Assembly (NCBI GenBank): GCA_963920765.1
Contig: OY987245.1
Span: forward strand, 6,774,727 to 6,838,726
Direction: 5' to 3'
DNA from: Ulota crispa
Lineage: Eukaryota > Streptophyta > Bryopsida > Orthotrichales > Orthotrichaceae
Length of the DNA: 64,000 nucleotides
The notes below the pieces were generated by a model. The model saw nothing but the letters and a program-made list of their open reading frames with translations, had not been told where the DNA came from and made no database searches. Of this stretch, positions 59,483 through 64,000 are shown piece by piece. Position 1 is the stretch's first letter. The number at the start of each line of letters is the position of its first letter. Made by a program: the position numbers and the translations under genes.

Positions 59483-59656
59483 TATTACTATTATTATTAT
59501 TATTTTATTTTATTTTTATTTAATACTAAAACCGCCGTGGCACCTAATCTGACAGCTTGCAAATGTCAGAATTTGTGTCAAAAATAACAACTTTTTTCTC
59601 TATTTGCACATCTCTCTTGTATTGGTAAGGGCCTTCTAGAGGGCTCAAATTTTCTC
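59388..59656. mobile_element. GAGCCCTCCA-family MITE, short copy 2
   Basis: Ends GAGAAATTATGAGCCCTCTA and GAGGGCTCAAATTTTCTC. Close to 57816-58045 but carrying an expanded ATT array. Confidence 0.75.
59444..59520. repeat. ATT microsatellite in the MITE
   Basis: About 20 ATT units with two C interruptions, then TTTTA units. The poly-Leu and poly-Tyr frames read here are artefacts of this repeat. Confidence 0.9.
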
Positions 59657-60563
59657 TAATGTGGGCATCCTATCTCCCGCATTGGCAAAATACAAAGAAA
59701 TTCCTCAGCAAAGCAATTGTACCATGTGAATGTGTTTAATGGGTTCTCAAATGGCTAGTTTTTATTTTATTTTTTTGAATTATTTTCCTATTTTCCAAAA
59801 ATCAAGAAAGAAATTAGCTTTTGTTGGTGATTTTGTTTTGTGCATAACTTTTAGAATAAAAGTTTTCTAGGTCTGAATTTACACAAATATGCTATTTTAA
59901 GTGCTTTAAAAAATTTCCATATTTTATTTTATTTTAAAAAAATTATTCCAAAAGCTCGGTAGTACTACTAGTACTACAAGTATTAAGGGCGTTTGAGACA
60001 AAACAGTAAAGTGTTTATTGCAACTACCCATACAAAGAATTTTTTTAGCTTCAATTGTTGACCAAATATCATTATGGATGAAATAATTTTCAACAATGAC
60101 TAAATTCTATGTTTTATAACAAAGACATTCAATTGAAATTAGTCCAAAAGCACTTTCAAGTTTTGCTAAATGACAAAATTTCAATAATAGGACCCTCAAT
60201 GCTCAAGGGAGTGTCCAAGGAAAATCTTTACTTTAATCTCAATTTAATGCCCGTCTTTTCAACTTGGCAACTTGTCATAGGCTTTGTGACACTATGCATG
60301 ACACAAAAGGTATGCTTGCACTTTACCTTTCACCAAAAATAATTGGAATAAGTGGGGTGGAGGAAATAAAAATGGAATGCTAAAGCTAACTTTAGCTTGC
60401 AACTTCTTTTTAAATAAAAAACCTAATTGTTAAAATAATAAAATATGTGCCTTCAACAAGGTTTCAAAATTTCCAAAAAATTGGACACCAAAATCTAGTG
60501 CCTTGGGGCTTGGGCAAGTACTAGGGGTTAAATTAGAAGACCCATTTTTTTGGAGGGGTCAAC

Positions 60564-60676
60564 GCCATATTCATTAAATTGGTCAAATTAGATTCCCAAG
60601 TTGTACTTTACCTTTGGTTTAAGGTGGTCACCTTAAATCCAAAATGTTACGAAATTCCCAATTTAATGAATATGGC
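60564..60676. repeat. Foldback 5
   Basis: GCCATATTCATTAAATTGG pairs perfectly with CCAATTTAATGAATATGGC about 75 bp away. It lies just outside the TTA element. Confidence 0.65.
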
Positions 60677-60734
60677 ATTGGTCATTTTTAAGGCACCTAA
60701 GTACCTAACTATGCTTGCTATTTGAGTCTAAAAT

Positions 60735-61282
60735 ACATCCTCTACATTAAATATTGCATTTAGATTGCTTTGACAATTAGGTTGCCTTATCATGATAAGT
60801 TACCTCAAGATTAGTTATTTGGCCACTTGGAGGCGCATGCAACTCTTTATATACTTGGATTTCACATGAACTACAACTTGGACGTTGCTAATTTGTTTTT
60901 TAGTAACTACTTCATTTTTACTACTAAGCCTATTAACCCTTGTAGCCTGTAGGGCCCTTGGGCTCTGGAACTACGGTACCAAATAGAGTCGCAATTAATA
61001 TTTAAAAGTTTGAATCAGTTGGAAATTAAGTGTTATAATCATACATATTAAAGAACTGTATGATGATGACTGCATATTTTTTTTTGGAAAACCCTCAAAG
61101 CAACTCAAATACGTCTTTACATATGGCCATACATACGGCCGCAAAGGGCTTTCGTGAAGCTTAGGGCTTTATTGTAGTAACTTTTGATAAAATATATTGT
61201 AGTAGCAGTCCGCATGTATATATTAGTGAAAAATGTCGAGAAACTGGTGTGAAGCAACTTGGACGCAATATTCAGTGTACTA
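60735..61282 (-). mobile_element. 285-bp MITE family, inverted copy with extra core
   Basis: Ends ATTAAATATTGCATTTAGAT and ACGCAATATTCAGTGTACT. The first 180 bp are the inverse of the copies at 3640-42290. About 260 bp of unrelated DNA in the core make it longer. Confidence 0.55.
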
Positions 61283-61317
61283 GCTAGAAATGTTGCCAAG
61301 CACTGAGTATCAGTGTA

Positions 61318-61620
61318 CTAATGAACATGAGTGCTGAGGGTGAGGAGGCCAGGAGGGGTTTGAGTGTTGGGTTTTTTGAAAGGTAATCGCGCCTCCAACG
61401 TTGTCCTTAGTTCATCGCCATTGCGGGAACGAAAGTTCTTCACGGCGCCCATTTGAAAGAGGGCGCTGCTTGTGGACACAACTTCGCATGCAGAGTACGC
61501 GCCGAAGGGCAATTCGGAGAGCTCCACTAAGTTACTCCCAAGAATCTTCAACGTCGACGATAAAGAGTTAAAGAAGATCGAACATGTGAGCGCCATTTTA
61601 GAGTTAAAGAAGGAGTGTAG
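61318..61620 (-). pseudogene. LRR-like coding fragment
   Basis: A minus-strand frame reads SLSSTLKILGSNLVELSELP, then FGAYSACEVVSTSSALFQMG and a basic Arg/Asn-rich end. The STLKIL.SNLVEL.ELP spacing resembles a single leucine-rich repeat, and base composition is gene-like. It is too short for a receptor and has no NB-ARC nearby, so it may be the remnant of a second receptor gene. An unrelated small protein cannot be excluded. Confidence 0.35.
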
Positions 61621-61732
61621 TGTCTGGTACTCTCGTGAGTTGCGCTCTCGGATGGCATGCCAGTGATGGATGTGTTTTCTCATGCGCATCTTCTCTTGCA
61701 CTTGTTTCTGTGAGAATTTATCTTGTTGGCAA

Positions 61733-62481
61733 GCCTTCTTGCTCTCAGAGTTTTCGTGGCTTCCATTCAGAGGGGACCGAGCTTCTTGATTGTCGCCGAC
61801 GGATGTGCACGATCGAGAAGGTGAAGGAGCGTGCGTAGGGTGGAGAGGACGAAATTTGAGGCACCGGCGTAAACTGCAGCAGCTACGGTACTGCTCTCAC
61901 ACAGTGAATGCGCGCAACGTAGTTTGATAGCATGCTTGTCGTAATGCTGCAGATGTCGTTTATTAGTGGTTAATGCTGCGTGAGATTCTGCTGAAAGAGC
62001 TCGGTGATGTTCTACAAGTGGATTGTAGCGGAAGGATGTAGTTGTTTCATTAATAGACTGAGCAGCAAGATTGATGAGGCTTGCTGTGATGTTAAGCGAA
62101 ATGATACGATCACAAGACCCGTTTTCAAGAAGCTTTATATTAAGCTGGCAGGATAAACGACCCTCTCAACCTGCCCCTTAATTCCATAGAGCTCCCGGGC
62201 AAATTCCAGCCGAGATATCAGGGTCTGTCTCCCTGGTCGGCTCGAGCGCTTTTCAAGTCATTGCAGACTGCAGAGAAGTTGCTTTTAATTCTCAAATCTA
62301 ACAATTCGTTGGATAATCCAAGGTTAGCCTTAGTGTCTTGTCTGCAATTGTATGAGGGATTTCTACAGCATTGACTCACTTGAACTCTTCACCATGCCTA
62401 CTTGCTCGCAGTGCTTTCCTGGCGTGAGGGGACTAAGCTTCTTGATTGTTGCGATGGATCTGTTGGAGAAGGTCAGTATAC
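61733..62481 (+). repeat. Local duplication upstream of the SRA gene
   Basis: 61733-61827 and 62401-62481 share an ordered block including GAGGGGAC, AGCTTCTTGATTGT and GAGAAGGT. A second pair, AATCTAACAATT at about 62297 and 62584, follows each in the same order. So a unit of roughly 300-650 bp was duplicated and then diverged. The second block ends in ATGGATCTGTTGGAGAAG followed by GTCAGT, a possible first exon and donor. Confidence 0.5.
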
Positions 62482-62593
62482 TGGTCCAGATGCATCAAGA
62501 CATGTGTAGAATCAAATAGCAGCTTGCTTTTAAATAACGGTAATGCTTAAATTGGGTCACCTGCTATAGATAGCAAGGCTCGAATCTAACAAT

Positions 62594-63529
62594 TTGTTCT
62601 TTGAATGGGGATGTGCAGACAGGTTGACGTCAGAGCTCATGGACCCACTCATGAACGAGGCGGAAGAGTATGCTCTTCCGCCCGGTTATGATGACATGAA
62701 CCTGCGGGACCTGTTCCTAACGCGGCAGAGATTGTATGTGACTGTCATGAGATATTATAGAGCGCTTCCACTAGTTCCACCAGGCCTAGGACCCCGCCTT
62801 CGGCGCCCTTTCTTGCGAGCAATGATGGGCATGCAGGCAAGAGGTTTGGTTCCCCTCGGGCATCCCCTCGGGCATGCCATTGTGGGAGAAGTGGATAAAT
62901 TAGTCGTAGGTGACGCCTTCCTATATCGAACACAGCTTCGGGCGCTGAGTGTGCACTCTGAGTTAAACAGAGGGATTACGCATGCTCTATATGAAGGAGG
63001 AGTGGTGGCATCGAGCGTGGTCTCATCTGGTCGCTGCGCAGACGACCAGGACCCATTGGGGCAGACCATCCTGTATGCCGGCGAGGGAGGGTATCATGTC
63101 AGGAGGGAAAGAATCAACATGCCGGGACATCACGTTGAAAATCAGGGAGACAATCACAGTAACGCGGCTATGATAAGAGCTTATCAGTTGAGGACACCAG
63201 TGCGGGTGGTGAGAAATCACGGTAGAGTTCGTTTCCCCCCGGATATGCCACCATGGCTGGAGGGGCGTGTGGGGCAAGTCATAAGCGCTTTGTTTGATCC
63301 CAACCCCGTAGAGGTGATGAGTCGGACATGTTACTCTTATCACGGCCTTTATCGGGTGACTTACCACGAATATATCATAGGAGTGGGTGGACGTGGAGTC
63401 TACTTGTTTACACTCAGAAGAATTCGAGGTCAAGCTCCGCTTGAAACCCGGGCTCTGGAACTTCCTACGCACGAGACACGAGGGATGACGACTGAACACG
63501 GGGAATCTCAGGAAGGCGTGGCCACTTGA
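62594..63529 (+). CDS. SRA (YDG) domain protein without SET domain
   Basis: SRA domains flip out and bind 5-methylcytosine in DNA; in plants they occur in SUVH histone H3K9 methyltransferases, VIM/UHRF1 proteins and SRA-only proteins. This 311-residue frame has a SUVH-like helical lead-in (LRDLFLTRQRLYVTVMRYY, residues 37-55; RRPFLRAMMGMQARGL 70-85). The SRA fold follows at about 93-282: HAIVGEVDKLVVGDAFLYR, ASSVVSSGRCADD, ILYAGEGGY (the base-pocket loop region), DNHSNAAMIRAYQLRTPVR, YSYHGLYRV and a final RIRGQAPL. The protein ends about 30 residues later; neither pre-SET nor SET nor RING sequence follows before the window ends. The start is uncertain: ATG at 62594 or at 62639 (MDPLMNEAEEYALPPGYDD) are both possible, and an upstream exon near 62395-62470 cannot be excluded. 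The frame is intact and GC-richer than its surroundings, so a working nuclear DNA-binding protein is plausible. Confidence 0.8.
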   Translation: MFFEWGCADRLTSELMDPLMNEAEEYALPPGYDDMNLRDLFLTRQRLYVTVMRYYRALPLVPPGLGPRLRRPFLRAMMGMQARGLVPLGHPLGHAIVGEVDKLVVGDAFLYRTQLRALSVHSELNRGITHALYEGGVVASSVVSSGRCADDQDPLGQTILYAGEGGYHVRRERINMPGHHVENQGDNHSNAAMIRAYQLRTPVRVVRNHGRVRFPPDMPPWLEGRVGQVISALFDPNPVEVMSRTCYSYHGLYRVTYHEYIIGVGGRGVYLFTLRRIRGQAPLETRALELPTHETRGMTTEHGESQEGVAT

Positions 63530-64000
63530 CCTGCTGGGTTCCCACGGGGCCGACTGTGCACGTTGGTATATTTGGGTGGTTGTAGGCCAACTCAATGTAT
63601 GGTCAATCCAGAGAAGTTACTTGTATTCAAATATCTGTATGTTGTTTGTGGGATGGAGTATCTTCAGTTGGTTTTCTCGTTGGCGGTTGGGCCCCAAGAC
63701 CCAAGTTTTCTGGTTACTAGAAAATCACTGTAAGCTTAGAAGGCACAATGTCCAAGTGGAAGCGTGTCACTCAATTCATTCATGGTGTCTGAACGGGATT
63801 CAAGTAAACTGTTTTATCGTTGACTAAAATTCATCTTGCATTGATCTGCTTATAAATTTGAGATATTTGACAGTTGAAAGATCATTGCTTTTTCTTGGAA
63901 ATTTAATTGTAACATTTCAATAACATGCAGTAGTTTGCGTTCTTTTCTAAAAAGAAATGGTTGGCAAAAGTAATCTTAATTTATAACATACATGCACAAA
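63530..64000. other. 3' flank of the SRA gene
   Basis: Probably the 3' untranslated region, then AT-rich intergenic DNA. No pre-SET or SET motif in any plus-strand frame that I can see. Confidence 0.45.

Larger units (their letters stand above)
59023..60029 (-). mobile_element. TIR element with 4-bp duplication, third copy
   Basis: Ends GGGTGATTGCAAGAAACACT and AGTGTTTATTGCAACTACCC, with the direct repeat ATAC on both sides (59019-59022, 60030-60033). Opposite orientation to the tandem pair at 51827-53312. Longer only because of the nested MITE. Non-coding. Confidence 0.7.
58611..60527. mobile_element. PIF/Harbinger-like element hosting two further elements
   Basis: The left end TCCCCTAATGCCCAAGG follows TTA (58608-58610). 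The right end TACTAGGGG precedes TTA (60528-60530). The outer parts match 9177-10766 (GGCAGTTTTGAAG, CAACTTGTCATAGG). The core is split by 59023-60029, which itself holds 59388-59656, so three insertion layers can be ordered. Confidence 0.7.

Noticed and set aside
59314-59587. Poly-Leu and poly-Tyr ORFs
   Set aside because: Artefacts of the ATT microsatellite.

Overview
This is a gene-poor, repeat-dominated stretch of plant nuclear DNA. Plant origin is shown by GT-AG spliced genes for a TIR-NB-ARC-LRR receptor and a SUVH-like SRA protein, and by plant-type transposons (CACTA, Mutator-like, PIF/Harbinger-like, a tRNA-derived SINE). The TIR wording (SHSGAQ ... FPFFDKR) and the stand-alone SRA protein remind me of mosses and other early-diverging land plants. 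That placement is from memory of the families and is only moderately secure.

Four host loci are recognisable. (1) 5.1-8.3 kb, + strand: an eight-exon homolog of the ribosome-biogenesis factor RRS1. It has good splice sites but one lost base in exon 5 and an unresolved N-terminal gap. (2) 18.6-23.7 kb, - strand: a TIR-NB-ARC-LRR immune receptor, badly decayed. (3) 61.3-61.6 kb, - strand: a short LRR-like fragment. (4) 62.6-63.5 kb, + strand: an intact SRA (YDG) protein lacking the SET domain of SUVH enzymes, preceded by a local duplication.

The rest is layered mobile DNA. 25.2-32.1 kb holds two long solo-LTR-like fossils of one family, one nested inside the other in opposite orientation with a 5-bp target duplication. 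43.1-50.3 kb holds a third copy, itself invaded by a CACTA element (which carries a SINE and another inverted-repeat element), a 152-bp CACTA MITE and a further TIR insertion. Around these lie several families of inverted-repeat elements: a TTA-target family with ends like CCCTAAATGCCCAAG, a 285-bp MITE family, a Mutator-like MITE with a 9-bp target duplication, a family with 4-bp target duplications including two copies side by side, and a cluster of near-perfect foldbacks at 37.3-39.0 kb.

The genes do not form an operon or pathway. Repeated insertion is the main theme: elements abut the RRS1 start region, sit inside the receptor gene, and split a gene-like segment at 51.6-53.7 kb. No tRNA or rRNA gene, CRISPR array or long transposase/polymerase reading frame was seen.
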